In this document: positions 51,225-62,480 of the stretch, piece after piece
How the letters are laid out: every line of letters starts with the position of its first letter
Position numbering within the stretch: the first letter of the stretch is position 1
Assembly: GCA_034336665.1 (NCBI GenBank)
Contig: CM067592.1
Coordinates: 56,534,473-56,598,472 of the forward strand
Direction of reading: 5' to 3'
Source of the DNA: Luscinia megarhynchos
Taxonomy: Eukaryota; Chordata; Aves; Passeriformes; Turdidae
DNA length: 64,000 bases
Notes under the pieces: generated by a model
What the model saw: the letters and a program-made list of their open reading frames with translations, nothing else
Databases searched by the model: none
Told to the model about the DNA's origin: nothing
Program-made: the position numbers and the translations under genes

Positions 51225-51595
51225 GAATGTTGGGGCTGGAGGAAAGGAAGGTTGTGTGCAGACCTCATAGCAACCTGGCAGTATATACAGGGAAGCTGGA
51301 GAGGAACTGCTCATCACGATCTGTTGCGGTGGGAGAAGAAATAATGGGTACTAACTGAAAGAGGGGAAACCTAGGTTAGACATAAGGAAAAAATTCCTTA
51401 CAGCGAGGGTGGTGAGACACTGGAACAGGCTGCCCGGGGAGGCTGGGGATACTCCAAACCTGGCAGCGTTCAAGGCCAAGGCTGGATGGGGCTCTGACCA
51501 ACCCGACCCAGTGAGAAGCGTCCCTGCCTGTGGCAGGTGCATTGGGACTCATCTTTAACATCCTTTCCAACTTTTAACATTCCACGACTTCACGA
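51225..51595 (+). mobile_element. CR1 retroposon, 5'-truncated, just upstream of TMED7 CpG island
   Basis: + strand CR1 3' end. It contains 'AGGTTAGACATAAGGAAAAA', 'GAGGGTGGTGAGACACTGGA', 'ACAGGCTGCCCGGGGAGGCT', 'GCGTTCAAGGCCAAGGCTGG', 'TCCCTGCCTGTGGCAGG' and 'CATCCTTTCCAACTTTTAAC'. A degenerate tail sits around 51575-51595. It ends about 150-200 bp before the CpG-rich sequence. Confidence 0.92.
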
Positions 51596-51936
51596 CTGAC
51601 TGGACTAGAACTTGAAAGTCGACACTCCTGCAATCAGCGTGACCACTTCAATCGGTATTTTGTATCTGTTTATTCATTCATCTCCGATTCATTCTCCGCA
51701 ATGAACGTTCAGGGATACGCGCAGCACAACTCTCCAGACTCCTCCCCGCGTGTCCTGCTTCTCGGGGGGACCCAGGTCGCTCTTTACGAGCGCTCGCCTG
51801 CCATTTCCAGCTTTAGGGCCTAGCGGGACCCTCAGCAAACTCAATCTGAGGGCAACGGCGCTGCGCGGGCACGCGGCCTCCAGCGGCGACACGACGGCGG
51901 AAAAGGGACAGGCCACGGCGGCCGCTCGCCCGCCCC

Positions 51937-51972
51937 TTCCCGTCCCGTCGCGTCCCGTCCCGTCCCGTCCCT
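51937..51972. repeat. (CGTCC)n pentanucleotide repeat in TMED7 promoter
   Basis: About seven units of CGTCC, one of them changed to CGTCG, inside the CpG island about 180-215 bp before the start codon. Confidence 0.85.
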
Positions 51973-52152
51973 CGCCCTCCCCGCCGCCACACGTCCCGGA
52001 AGCGCTCCGGGAGGCGCTGCCAGCGCGCGGGCACTTCCGGGAGCCGCCGCTCGTCGCCTCGGCCGCGCCGCGACCCGCCGCCGCCCCGAGCCCCGCGCCC
52101 CGCGGCCCCTCCGCGCCCTCTGCACCCTCCTCGCCTCTCTCCGCGCCGGGCC

Positions 52153-52320
52153 ATGTCGCCGCGGGGCTCCCGGGGGCCGCTGCCGGCCCTGCTGCTGCTG
52201 TGGGCGCTGGCGGCCTGCGCGGCGCGGGCCTCCGAGATCACGTTCGAGCTGCCCGACAACGCCAAGCAGTGCTTCTACGAGGAGATCGCGCAGGGCACCA
52301 AGTGCACCCTCGAGTTCCAG
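52153..52320 (+). CDS. TMED7: TMED7 coding exon 1
   Basis: Encodes residues 1-56: the signal peptide and the start of the GOLD domain through CTLEFQ. The donor is cag|gtaccc at 52321. The exon is very GC-rich because it lies in the CpG island. Confidence 0.96.
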
Positions 52321-55300
52321 GTACCCCGGCGGGGAGAGCCCGGGCGTGGCGCCGCGCTGGGCCCCGAGCCCCGAGGCCAGGCCGCTGCCGGGGGCTCGCA
52401 CTCGGCTCCCTTCCTGTAGGCAGAATTTGGGAACTGCGCCCGGCAAGGGAGCAGCGCCTGGGCCCACTGGGAAGTCTCCAGCTTGACTAAGGAAAACTGC
52501 GGGAGCAGCTGGAAGCCTTCCGTGTAGTGCAGGACAGAGTGGGACACGGAGCTGGCCCTGAAAACTGGCGGTGTCTGTACCCTGGTCTCTGCCATGTAGT
52601 GCCCCACCTGAACAGCGCAGGGAATACCTAAAGCGCGCCTGGCCGACAAGGTGCCGCAGATGTGATATCCTTGGGGTTTGTGGAACATCGACAGGATGAG
52701 CACAGCACATCTAAGAGCTAATGTTTCATATTTCAGGGTACAGTTCAGATTTGGGTTACGTACTAAAAAGTGAAAGGATGATAGGAGAAGGATGCAGTGC
52801 AGCATCACTGTTTTGGTACCTCTGAGTGTCTCAGCAGGGTTGGAACCTTTCAGTCTGTCACTTCAGTGGATGAAGTCACTTTTAGTACAGCAACAGCATG
52901 AGAAAAAAGTCGTTCTCAATGACAAAAATCAGTTATTTTTGGGAGCTTTTGAAAGGATTGTGTAATTTTTATGGACTGACTTTTCTTGCTGAAGTCCTGT
53001 TTCTAGTTTCTCTGTTGCTGTTCCATCTTAAGTATATTTGGGGAATGTTGCTGCCAAATACCAGTCTTTATTACCCTGTCCTATGTGGTCTAGGTCCTGC
53101 TATCTTTTTCCCTACCCAAATATTTCTTGTCCCTCTTTCTTCGATACAGTCTTTTCTGTGCAGTACTTTCCCCTGCAGTTTTGAAGCAGGTATCGCTGGA
53201 CAGATAAGCCTGCTGTTGCCACTTTTATTGGTGACCAGAACAGGATTAGCACCACTAAAAGAAAAGTCTGGATTTGTCCAGCCACTGGCAGCCTCAAGTG
53301 CTGTGGGAGTGTCCTTGTCTCAAGGGCCGGCAGGAGGCACAAGCAAGTTCTGTGGCACGGAATCCTGGGGGAATTTTAAAGCTCTGGCCAGTCTTTACTA
53401 CCTCTATGTAAACCGATATTTTCAGTGTGCCTACACAGCTGAAAGCAAGTGACTTCCATGCAATTGGCAAAAAACACACCCTTACCAAATTGTAGATTGT
53501 GTTTCAGAAATGAAGAGCTGTGTTATTGCTTGCCAACTGGATATTTTTAAAACTGCTTTTGTGGAGGAGCTGCTGCTCCAGTCTGTTATTTCAGTTGTAG
53601 CGCTAACGTAATCATTTTAATAACCTGGTACTTCAGTAAATTGATGAGCATTTATACAATGCCATGTGGACTGAAATGCAGATACACATATTTCAGTGAT
53701 TTCTGCACACATATGAAATAAGTCTTCTTCCTCCTTCAGCATGCTTTGTCTTAAAAGTAAAAAGTGTGCAGCAAGGATAAAGTGTAAAACTGCTATGGTA
53801 AGAGTCATCAGAATATCAAGTTGTGAATGTCTAAACTCCCTGTCAGTCTCTGGAGAATCCAGGTAGAAATCAAAACCTCAAAAAGCCCCTTGGGGCAATC
53901 GTGAAGTTTTGAATCAGTTGCAGGCATTGTCCGGATGTGCTGTTTTTTGGAAGAACTCCTGTGTCTAACTGCACGAGGGAGGCAGCAGGTCCCCCACAGC
54001 CTTGCTCTGTTGACAGAAGCAGACAGGAAAACTGGACAGATTTTCCTGTTCTACTGGTCAAACACCATTCCTGCAGCCTAATGCAGCTGATAGAGTAGGG
54101 CAGTTGCACTTTCCTAGCCACACAGGAAGGAAGTGTCTTGCTGCATGTTAGCAGTCTCAGCTGGATGAACCAATTCCATAGAGGACTTGAGCATACTGCA
54201 AAAGTCAGACTCATTACAGTCTTGTCTTTGCTGTCTTATCCTACTGTAGCCTTTGCTATTGTACAGTTAGTAATAACAAAGTAACTAAAATTACTCTCCT
54301 AAGGGTTTGAAAATACAGCTGACATTGCATATGCTGAACCTAAAGCATTTTAAATTATTTTCTGTTGTTCATGGGAAGATAATTTTGCAGACTTGCTTTG
54401 AAAGATTCTCAAATTAATACATTATATTTTAAAACAAGGCAAAAAGCTTTGTAGTTTCACCTGCTAGACTATACTTCTTAGAAGAAATATATAAATGTCC
54501 ATTTTTTTCTAAAAAGACGATTTCTTGGGTTTTGTTTCCAGGTGATCACTGGAGGTCATTATGATGTTGACTGTCGGTTGGAAGATCCTGATGGCATTGT
54601 ACTGTACAAAGAGATGAAGAAACAGTATGATAGCTTCACATTTACTGCATCCAGAAATGGAACATACAAGTTCTGCTTCAGCAATGAGTTCTCTACTTTC
54701 ACACACAAAACTGTGTACTTCGATTTCCAGGTTGGAGAGGATCCACCTCTGTTTCCTAGTGAGAACAGAGTAACTGCACTTACCCAGGTAAAACTCTGCT
54801 GTGCTTGACAGAAGTTGTTAGGTGAAGGCAATTTTCCTTCAGGTTCTGCTGCTTTAGTTATTTGCATCACTTTTGAAAATAAATGAATTGAAGCTTTTAA
54901 AAGACTCTAAATTTCTACAGATAGGCTTTCTTTATAAAGATAAGATCTGTAGAACACAGAGCTGAGAAGGAATCACCAAATGTTCAAGAGGAGATTAGGA
55001 CAGAAACTTAAGAACACTGTCGTTTGGGGTTTTTTTGGATGGTTTTCTGTTTGGTTGGTGGGATTTTTCTGAAGTTTCTAATAGAATGTCCTTTTAATGA
55101 CACAGTGGATTTCACAAACTAGATATTGGTGGAATAGGGTTTAAAAAAATTCCAGGCTCTGGAGAAACTCTTGGAATTATTTCTGTATTTAAAACAGTAG
55201 AGTTTTTTTTTAGAAGGAGGACTTATGTAACTACTATTTTTAAAATGGAGAAGGAAATTCTAGAAAAATAAATTAATAAAGTCAGCTTTATTTATCTGGC

Positions 55301-56860
55301 TTCTAGATATTTCGGATTTATAAGTCTACAGAGTGTCAGAGCATTTTCATTATTGTATTTTCAGGATTTTACAGTTTTGTACCACCTCTACACAATCTAA
55401 GTACCTTAAAACTTCCTTTGGAACATTTCATTAATTCCTACAGTGCTTTATTTTGCATTCAGATTCTTGATACTGTATCTGTTAATTTTTTTTTCCTTGC
55501 TTCTTTGGTAATGAGGTTATTTTTGCAGTTCTGGTCAGGTTTGTGGCATGACTAAGGTAGACTTTCATGGGAACAGTTAAAGGTAAAGCCATAAAACAAG
55601 AGTGAGCTTGTGTTTAAATCTCTTGTGCAGATCATGCAGGGGATGTTTCTACAATTTACCAATAGCAAAACTTAGTTTGGAAAAACTGATCCTGAATTTT
55701 GCCGAGAAGATTATCTTAAACTTTTTCAGACACGTCTGAAAAGTCATCGACTGGAAAATATGGTTAGGGTCAGATATACGTGACTGAAAACAGCCCTAAA
55801 AGGGCATTAAACATTTCCTTTATAATTATTTGTTCTGTTTGGTCTTCAGGAAATATTATTTTAAGCCATTAAAGAGAAACCTAAATTTTGACTAGAAAAT
55901 AATTGTTTTGAAGATCTATTGACTAATTAATCTCTTAGTGATCAAAACACAGTGAGGAGTACTTTTACTTGCAGTAGATCAACTGAAACTGCAAGAAGTT
56001 CATATGAAAAATTAGGGCTTCTAGGTCTTGGAGAACCAATAATGCTTTTTTTTTTTTAAATGAAAAATTATGAAGTTGGCCAAGTTGGTAAGTATTTTTA
56101 TATGAGTATGGTATTGAATGATAATGATTTTCCCTTCTCTAACCACTTTTTGTGTACATGACTAAGAAAATAGTCTCTTGACAACAGAAGAGATATTATA
56201 CTGCTTGAGTGAGAATTAATCAATGAAGAGTGTCATATTTGTGAAACAGAGGCGTTTAATATATGCTGTATGTATCTTAATATTCTAAGCAACTGCTTGT
56301 TTCCCTGTGGAGGATCACTGACATTTCAAAAATATTATGAGGTTCATTTTGAATCCAGGTATGAATTTGGAATTTGTTCATTAATTCTCAGAGCTCATTG
56401 CTTTTTATTAGTTCTGTGGTTTTATCTGCTTCTGTATTTAACAGTGTCACATTTTTGTGTGTAAAGCTTCATCAGTTTAAGTTATGTTTTACTGTATTTA
56501 CACCATTTCTATCTGACATGGTTCTGAATTAATTCTTAGCTTTCAAAGTTACATGGCTCCTCATTTAAAATATCAAACCACTAGCAGAGTTCTTAACTCT
56601 GTGTTGCGTGTTTGTTTCTCCAGATGGAGTCTGCGTGCGTTTCAATTCACGAAGCTTTGAAGTCTGTCATCGATTATCAGACTCACTTCCGCCTGAGGGA
56701 AGCGCAGGGCCGCAGCAGAGCAGAGGATTTAAACACAAGAGTGGCTTACTGGTCAATAGGGGAAGCGATCATTCTGCTTGTTGTTAGTGTCGGGCAGGTA
56801 TTCCTCCTGAAAAGCTTCTTCTCGGATAAAAGAACCACAACAACGCGCGTTGGGTCGTAA
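52153..56860 (+). CDS. TMED7: Transmembrane p24 trafficking protein 7, three coding exons
   Basis: TMED7 (p24-gamma3) is a type I membrane protein of COPI/COPII vesicles that acts with other p24 proteins in ER-Golgi cargo transport. The CDS joins 52153-52320, 54542-54787 and 56624-56860, both introns in phase 0, giving 216 aa (human 224). Residues 1-26 are a leucine-rich signal peptide, with cleavage likely after ARA, before SEITFELP. The GOLD domain follows. Conserved Cys40 (AKQCFY) and Cys101 (KFCFSN) would form its disulfide, and Asn95-Gly-Thr is an N-glycosylation site. A coiled-coil stretch covers about 140-178, the membrane span about 181-200. The cytosolic tail has Phe203-Phe204 for COPII binding and ends TTTTRVGS. 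The mature protein is nearly identical to human; the signal peptide differs and is shorter. The start was chosen as the only ATG giving a signal peptide in frame. Confidence 0.97.
52321..54541 (+). other. TMED7: TMED7 intron 1
   Basis: GT-AG intron of 2,221 bp, phase 0. The first 100 bp are still CpG-rich. The open frame at 52898-53452 (184 codons) is hydrophobic and T-rich but has no family signature that I recognise, and I treat it as chance. Confidence 0.85.
54542..54787 (+). CDS. TMED7: TMED7 coding exon 2
   Basis: The acceptor is tttccag| at 54541 and the donor is cag|gtaaaa at 54788. Encodes residues 57-138, from [18 protein letters not shown] to NRVTALTQ. It is the bulk of the GOLD domain, with Cys101 and the Asn95 sequon. 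Confidence 0.97.
54788..56623 (+). other. TMED7: TMED7 intron 2
   Basis: GT-AG intron of 1,836 bp, phase 0. AT-rich, without a recognised repeat or extra exon. Confidence 0.85.
56624..56860 (+). CDS. TMED7: TMED7 coding exon 3
   Basis: The acceptor is ctccag| at 56623; the stop TAA is at 56858-56860. Encodes residues 139-216, from [19 protein letters not shown] through the membrane span ([19 protein letters not shown]) to the tail TTTTRVGS. The Met at the exon start is internal, not a start codon. Confidence 0.97.
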   Translation: MESACVSIHEALKSVIDYQTHFRLREAQGRSRAEDLNTRVAYWSIGEAIILLVVSVGQVFLLKSFFSDKRTTTTRVGS

Positions 56861-57477
56861 CCAGTAGCAGCAATGCTGCAGGTGTGTCACTCATTAAGAT
56901 TAGCGGTTCTCCAATTAACTGTAGGTACAGAGGTCTGAATATATGCAACGTTCAAATGTGTATACTCCTCATCTCTTAAAAATCACAAAATAGACCCAAA
57001 AGGTTATGAAAGGGACACATAATTTGAAATATTTTTCAAAGGATCCTTTGGAACTTAAGTGTTTCAATTCCTATATTAAAATATCTGACAGTGTGTAGTC
57101 GGTCTTTTTTTTACTTATACTAATCCAAACCAAGTTTGATTTTTACCAGTACAATTAGTCAACTGCAGTATAACACTTTAAAATAACCCAACAGTCTAAT
57201 GTCAGATATGAGAGATGATATATATGAAAATGCCATTTAATTTTCAGGCTGAATATCTTGGATTATAGAAAAGAAAATGTGATTAACTGTAGTGAACTGT
57301 TCTGATTTGCTGTTTTAAAACAAAATTGCAAAATTTACAAATGTTTGTAAAATCATTAAAAACTTGGCACTACATTGTGGTGCACAATCTTTATCAGCCT
57401 GGAAAGTCTTCATCTTCAGAATTTGCTGAATTTTATACTTCATTCTGATTGCTTAAACATACATTCTTCTGTACTAA

Positions 57478-57483
57478 AATAAA
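57478..57483 (+). terminator. TMED7: Proximal candidate poly(A) signal of TMED7
   Basis: AATAAA 618 bp after the stop, followed by a T-rich stretch (tttctcttttgcaacttttg). Confidence 0.5.
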
Positions 57484-58355
57484 TACATTTTCTCTTTTGC
57501 AACTTTTGTTTTACTAAGAAATTGTAAGCTGAGGCTACTCAGGAAATCCACATCTGCATACAAAAAAAATCCAAATTTCCAAGTTTATGTAAAAAACATG
57601 CAGTAGAATAGGGAGTCTTCTAACTTTGTCATTGAACCTGTGCAGTACTCATATATGCTGCTGCTGCCTTTTGGATTTAAGTCCAGAAGTAGCTTGGTGT
57701 GTTAAGCAGCACAGCACCAGCACTGGATGAGGTTATAATATGTTAGGCACGTACAAAGCTTTTTACTAAATTTTTTCCTAGTAAGAGGGCAATTTGATAT
57801 TGATACTGCATTGCACAAGTGCTGTAAATATTCCTCTGTGTGGTGCACTGAGGCATGACAGCCTTGTGCATCTAATTGCCACTCTGTTTTGTTAGTGGTC
57901 AGGAAATGTTTTAAATATTTCAGGTTATCTTTTTGGTAGAGTTATTAGAGTTACATTGTTTTCATTGCTCATGTCTTCAGTAGCATATGTACTGTAAAAT
58001 TCTGTTATATTTAGTTGTGGAAAGTAGCAAATGTATGTACATGCCCATTGCTTGAATTGAGCTGGTCATGGTAAGGCTAAACTCCTTCAAATGACTATGG
58101 AAAAAAAAGTAGGCTGACCAATTCTTAAATGCACACAAAATAAACTAAAGTGAAAAATTTGTCATGTATTACTAGCTAAATCAAAAGATGCTTTTTGTAT
58201 AAGTTCTTGGCAGAAGAGAAAGAGTGCTACATCCTTATTAACTGTCTATAGTATTTCTAGCAAAAATTTGAAATTACAGGTTCAGGTGATACTTGAGCAG
58301 TCTGAAGAATTGAGCTAAGATGACTTGATTTTAAGATCATGTCATGGTTGAAAAA

Positions 58356-58361
58356 AATAAA
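58356..58361 (+). terminator. TMED7: Middle candidate poly(A) signal of TMED7
   Basis: AATAAA inside an A-run, followed by a T/G-containing stretch (ctctgttgtc). A weaker candidate than the distal signal. Confidence 0.35.
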
Positions 58362-59497
58362 AGTGCCCCTACTCTGTTGTCAACTGACTGCTCTTTTGGA
58401 AACTGAAGGAAGATATTAGACAGCCCAAAGATTATTTAGAAAGTCATGGAGGGATTAAAAATCTTCAAGTAAAATTCAGGATGTAGAGTTTTGCTGTCCT
58501 GTACTGAATTTTGAATACTGCAGTCCTGTTTTGGGATGCAGGTTCCCCAGAAACAGTTAGACCCACTAATACGAGAAAACAAAAGTCTGCTTTTGTCTTG
58601 CAGTACAAATCTGTGCCTGCACACAATATTCTTGATTGTACCGCTATGCTTTCTTGTGTTCAGCAGGGGATGTCTAGTACTTCTTGTGCTGCATTGCACA
58701 CAATAATGAAGCAAGTGGTACACTTTGGGTGCAAGTATCAAATGAAAACATGATTTGCTTTTGCTAGTATTCATTAATTCTGGAGTTTGAATATTAGTTA
58801 TGTAGCTTTAATCACAACAAAGGCATTTGTTTGAAGGCTTGAATTGTGTTGGGGTTTTTTTCCACTGAGTTTTTTGTGTGCTGGCAAAATTGGTAAATAG
58901 TGCTATAAAACTGATGATGATCAGCTATCGCATATATGTCTCTTTACTCTTTCATAATGTTTGAATGTGTGAAGTGGACTGTTCCATTCAATGTTACTCC
59001 CACAGCAGAGGTTTAGTGGACTTGACTTTTCCATTAAAGTTAGGTGTCTGAACCAGTGCTCTGGCATCCTGCTGCATGATATGCAGCAACAGCTTAAAAA
59101 TGCCTTTATTTTTGTGTTGTTAAAAACATGGCACAAACACACGTTTAAACGTAGCTGTATATAGTTTTTAACTGACTGAATAGGATATAATAAAACACAC
59201 ATGCTAACACGCAGTGGGTAAAGAAGTGCATTGTGACCTTTGGTTAAAGCCACACCTTTTTAAAGTATGAACAGTTTGGTTAATGGTGTGACACGCAAGA
59301 AAACACGCTGCGTTAAAGGGGATATAACTGTGTTTTTAATTGCTAAATGCTCTGGTTTTCAGCTATGCGTTGGATGTTTTATGTTTACAAGACTTTTTTT
59401 GGTGTCCTGAAATGTCGGTTCTTTAGTTCGAGGGCATGGGGGGGAAAATTTAGTTTGAATAAGACAAAAAGCAGACCCTGTGAATATTGTATGGGAA

Positions 59498-59503
59498 AAT
59501 AAA
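59498..59503 (+). terminator. TMED7: Distal candidate poly(A) signal of TMED7
   Basis: AATAAA followed 15-50 bp later by a G/T-rich downstream element (tgtggtcttactgttttgtt, then a run of six G). It has the best arrangement of the three. Confidence 0.6.
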
Positions 59504-59525
59504 AAATTAATATATGAATGTGGTC

Positions 59526-61313
59526 TTACTGTTTTGTTTGCATGGGGGGTTTAGGAACATTATTCTTCAGAAAAGTTTTGAATCATAATTTGAATACGCA
59601 ACTTGTGTTTTAACATATTACAGTTAATCTACCTCCTGACACTTGATTGTTACTTCAGCCATGCTTAGCAAGGTAGTGTGGTTATTGGCTCTTTGCTCAG
59701 TACATCAGTAATGCAGGCAGTCACATTCATAAATTTCTTCATGTTGGAGTAGAATTCGAAGTATTTAATTGCAGATGCCAGGAATTATATGGGACCTACT
59801 GCATCTTTTCACATTATTTCTGTAGATACAAAGTTACAGGGGGAACTGGAAAGGTGCCTTCAATTAGTGTCCAATTACAAGATGGGAACTTCAAATAAGT
59901 AGTAACTGAATGTGTGATTTGAGGTACCTTATATTGAGTTGCTTAGGTTTAAAGAACACATATGGTAGGCGGCATTGTTTTGTGTGGGCACCTTCCAGAA
60001 TTCCTTTCTTGGTAAGTCAGTTCCTATATATTAGAAAAATGTCAAGGCTATTTATCCAGCAGTTGGATTAAGAAAAGCTGGTGTCTAGAGGTATAGGTAA
60101 GTTCTTTTTCAGTGGTGTGTTACTGTTATGGCCAAGTAGTTCTCCGAGGCTTTTTTGGGTGCACGGCACCCAGGATTTTAAAGTAACTTAAGTTGTGGTC
60201 TGAAGTGCTTTTCTGCTGCAAGCTGATAATCCTACTAAAAAAAATTAGACAAGGTGAAAAGATGAGTCAGTGGATTAAGTGGCATGCATCATGATGATGA
60301 AGGCTTTTATCAAGGAGGGAATAGAAGTGTGCTCTGGACCACCACAAATTTAAACAACTCCTGAACTGCCAGACTACCAGGTGCAGCAGTGATACCACAA
60401 CCACCTCCTTCAGGGGTGAGATGAAACCTGGAGTTTAACAAAGGCCAAAAATGAGATGGATGAAAAGTTACTCACATTCTTCCCCTTGACTTGCAGAATC
60501 AAGTTCCAGAAAAGCAAGATTATGCTATGTGCACACTGATTTCATTTTACTGATTTCAATCAAGTATTGTGAGACATGAAGAAAAGTGGTGACTCAGCTT
60601 TGCTTAGTAAAAACTCTTGACAGTAACAGCTCTCAAAAGGTTCATTATTTGTATTAAAAAGTCCATGTTGCACTCCATGGGGCAAGATGTTATGTAAACA
60701 TAGGGTGGTTTTACTTTGCCACACTTCTAAGCAGATTGATTTGACTCACTCATACCTTCTTCTTCACCTGCTGTTAAAAACCAACATCCACGAGTGGCCT
60801 GGTCAACATCTATTGTGTGCAACACATTTTTAAGCACGTGGACTGCCTTGTGTGTCCATGTTATGGTTCTTATTACAGGCTGTTTTGCTGGTGAAATAAC
60901 AGGAAAGGAAGTGGCATGGATTATGCTGTAGTTTTGTTGCCAGCCTCTTGTTTCAGGATAGAAAGTCCTTAAATGAATCATCTGAACTGTGGTTTTACCA
61001 GAGTGCAGAAAATAATCCTGATATGAACACTAGGTTCCTTAATTTCACTGCTGATCATTGTGTGTGTGGTTATCAATAGAGGCCATTGAACAGAACTTCC
61101 TCCGTTCTGTGATTTGAATCTCACTGTGAGACACTGTCCAGCTCAGAATACAGCACATTAGAGGCAGTTCAGGAGGATGCCATCCCTTCAACAGCCTGCA
61201 CTGTTGTCCTGGTGTGAAGGACAGGTGTCTGCCAATAAAGGCAGAAGCTTCTCTTTGAAATGGAGAATGTAAAGCCCCTTCCTCCAAATTATTATTATAA
61301 TTTTGAAATTAAG
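59526..61313. other. Intergenic region downstream of TMED7
   Basis: AT-rich single-copy sequence. No TIR-domain coding sequence (TICAM2) and no other exon is recognisable. Confidence 0.6.
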
Positions 61314-62035
61314 TGGCTCTCAGGCAAAGATACGGGAATTAGGAATAATAGTTCTTTACTAGGAAAATTAAAATAGAAATGCAGTATTAGAAAGAGCAAT
61401 CCCAACCCCTAAAGAGTCCAAATACAACCTGACACCCCGTCAGTCAGGGTGTTGGTAGCAGTCCTATTAAATGGTGGCTACAGTCCTCCTGCAGTGACAG
61501 ATGTGGTTCAGCTGAAGCAGTGCTCCTGTAGAGGGGTGCAGTTTTTCCCTCAAGGTCCAGGGATCATGTGGAAAGGTCCAGCTTTCCTCTGGAATCCAGT
61601 GGAAATGTGGTGTCCAAAATCTCAGGTTTTATCTAGGTAGGAAAGGCTTGGTTCCCCCCCTGGCTGGAGCATCTCCCAATGGAATAATAAAATTTTATCA
61701 GTCATACAGTGGGACTTAATGGCCCAGCAGCAGATGATACCTTCCTGGAGGGAGGATGGGTTGTGGAAAAGATAAAGATGATTGCCCCACCTGGTCTTAA
61801 AGATGGATCATGAGCAGATGGTATGTGCCATGGAGATAAGGAATCACTGCCCCACCCAGCTTCAACAGATGGTGATAGAATGCACATTTCTGGCCAAGAC
61901 AATTGTTCAGGTGCACTTTCCACAAGAAGGTATTTTTTGGTGCATTTCCACAAGAAGGATGCAGTGACCTTTTGCAGACGTATGTGACAGTGCATGGTCC
62001 ATTACCAGCTGTATATTTGAGAGGCCTCTACTTGA
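61314..62035. mobile_element. LTR-like endogenous retroviral repeat
   Basis: This stretch carries a block seen again at the window start (61828-61896 equals 1-69 with one change). Its wording ('TCAGGCAAAGATACGGGAAT', 'CAGGGTGTTGGTAGCAGTCC', 'GGTGATAGAATGCACATTTC') resembles LTRs of songbird endogenous retroviruses as I remember them. No retroviral coding sequence is visible. The boundaries, orientation and family name are uncertain. Confidence 0.6.
61910..61958. repeat. Near-perfect 20-21-bp direct repeat inside the LTR-like element
   Basis: Copies at 61910-61930 and 61939-61958 share GGTGCA and TTTCCACAAGAAGG. The first has one extra base. They are separated by 8 bases. Confidence 0.85.
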
Positions 62036-62349
62036 TGGAGTATTCTTGGCTTTAGCAAGAACCTTTTGGTTAGGGACTTGCCTGGCACTAAGGACAACTG
62101 ATTAATTCTGACTTTACTGTAAATTAGTATTCTTTATAAGTCACAGAGTAAAAGAAGTATATTGATATACTTGATATGTAGAATATGAAAAACCAAAAAG
62201 AAGCATTTTCTTCCTGGAAAAAGTCAAACATGAGGAAAAAGGGGTTGGGAAGGCTAACACTGATATGAGACAAGAGCTGTTTTGGCACAGCACTGTCTTT
62301 TCATCTGGTGTTTGGAGAACACAGTACACCCATGTGTCAAGAAAGTAAC

Positions 62350-62480
62350 TCAACAGGGACAGAAAGAGGGCTGAGGAGAGGCAGAAAGGAGAGGGGAAAG
62401 AGGAGGAGGACTTAGGGACTAATAAAAGGATGGAAGAAAGGGAGAGAACAGATGGGACAAAGTGGAGAAAGGATATGGAC
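62350..62480. repeat. Purine-rich (GA) low-complexity tract
   Basis: About 130 bp strongly enriched for A and G on the + strand, with AGGAGGAGGA and repeated GAAAG/GAGAGG. No exact unit. Confidence 0.7.

Larger units (their letters stand above)
51750..52425 (+). promoter_or_regulatory. TMED7: CpG island and promoter of TMED7
   Basis: CpG density and G+C rise sharply from about 51750 and stay high through exon 1 into the start of intron 1. No TATA box is evident before the ATG at 52153, as expected of a housekeeping, dispersed-start promoter. A (CGTCC)n tract lies at 51937-51972. Confidence 0.85.
56861..59525 (+). other. TMED7: TMED7 3'UTR (long form)
   Basis: AT-rich sequence after the stop with three spaced AATAAA signals. 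The most distal one is followed by a strong G/T-rich element, suggesting a 3'UTR of up to about 2.65 kb. The extent is inferred from motifs only. Confidence 0.6.

Noticed and set aside
51689..52808. Open frames of 150-289 codons around the TMED7 first exon
   Set aside because: Same composition effect. The translations are low-complexity Arg/Pro/Ala and overlap the real exon in other frames.
52898..53452. 184-codon open frame in TMED7 intron 1
   Set aside because: It lies fully inside an intron with good splice sites on either side and has no recognised domain; the hydrophobic look follows from T-richness.
1..61896. The repeated 69-bp block as the two LTRs of one provirus spanning the window
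   Set aside because: The 62 kb between the copies contains two intact host genes and no retroviral genes; these are independent family members.
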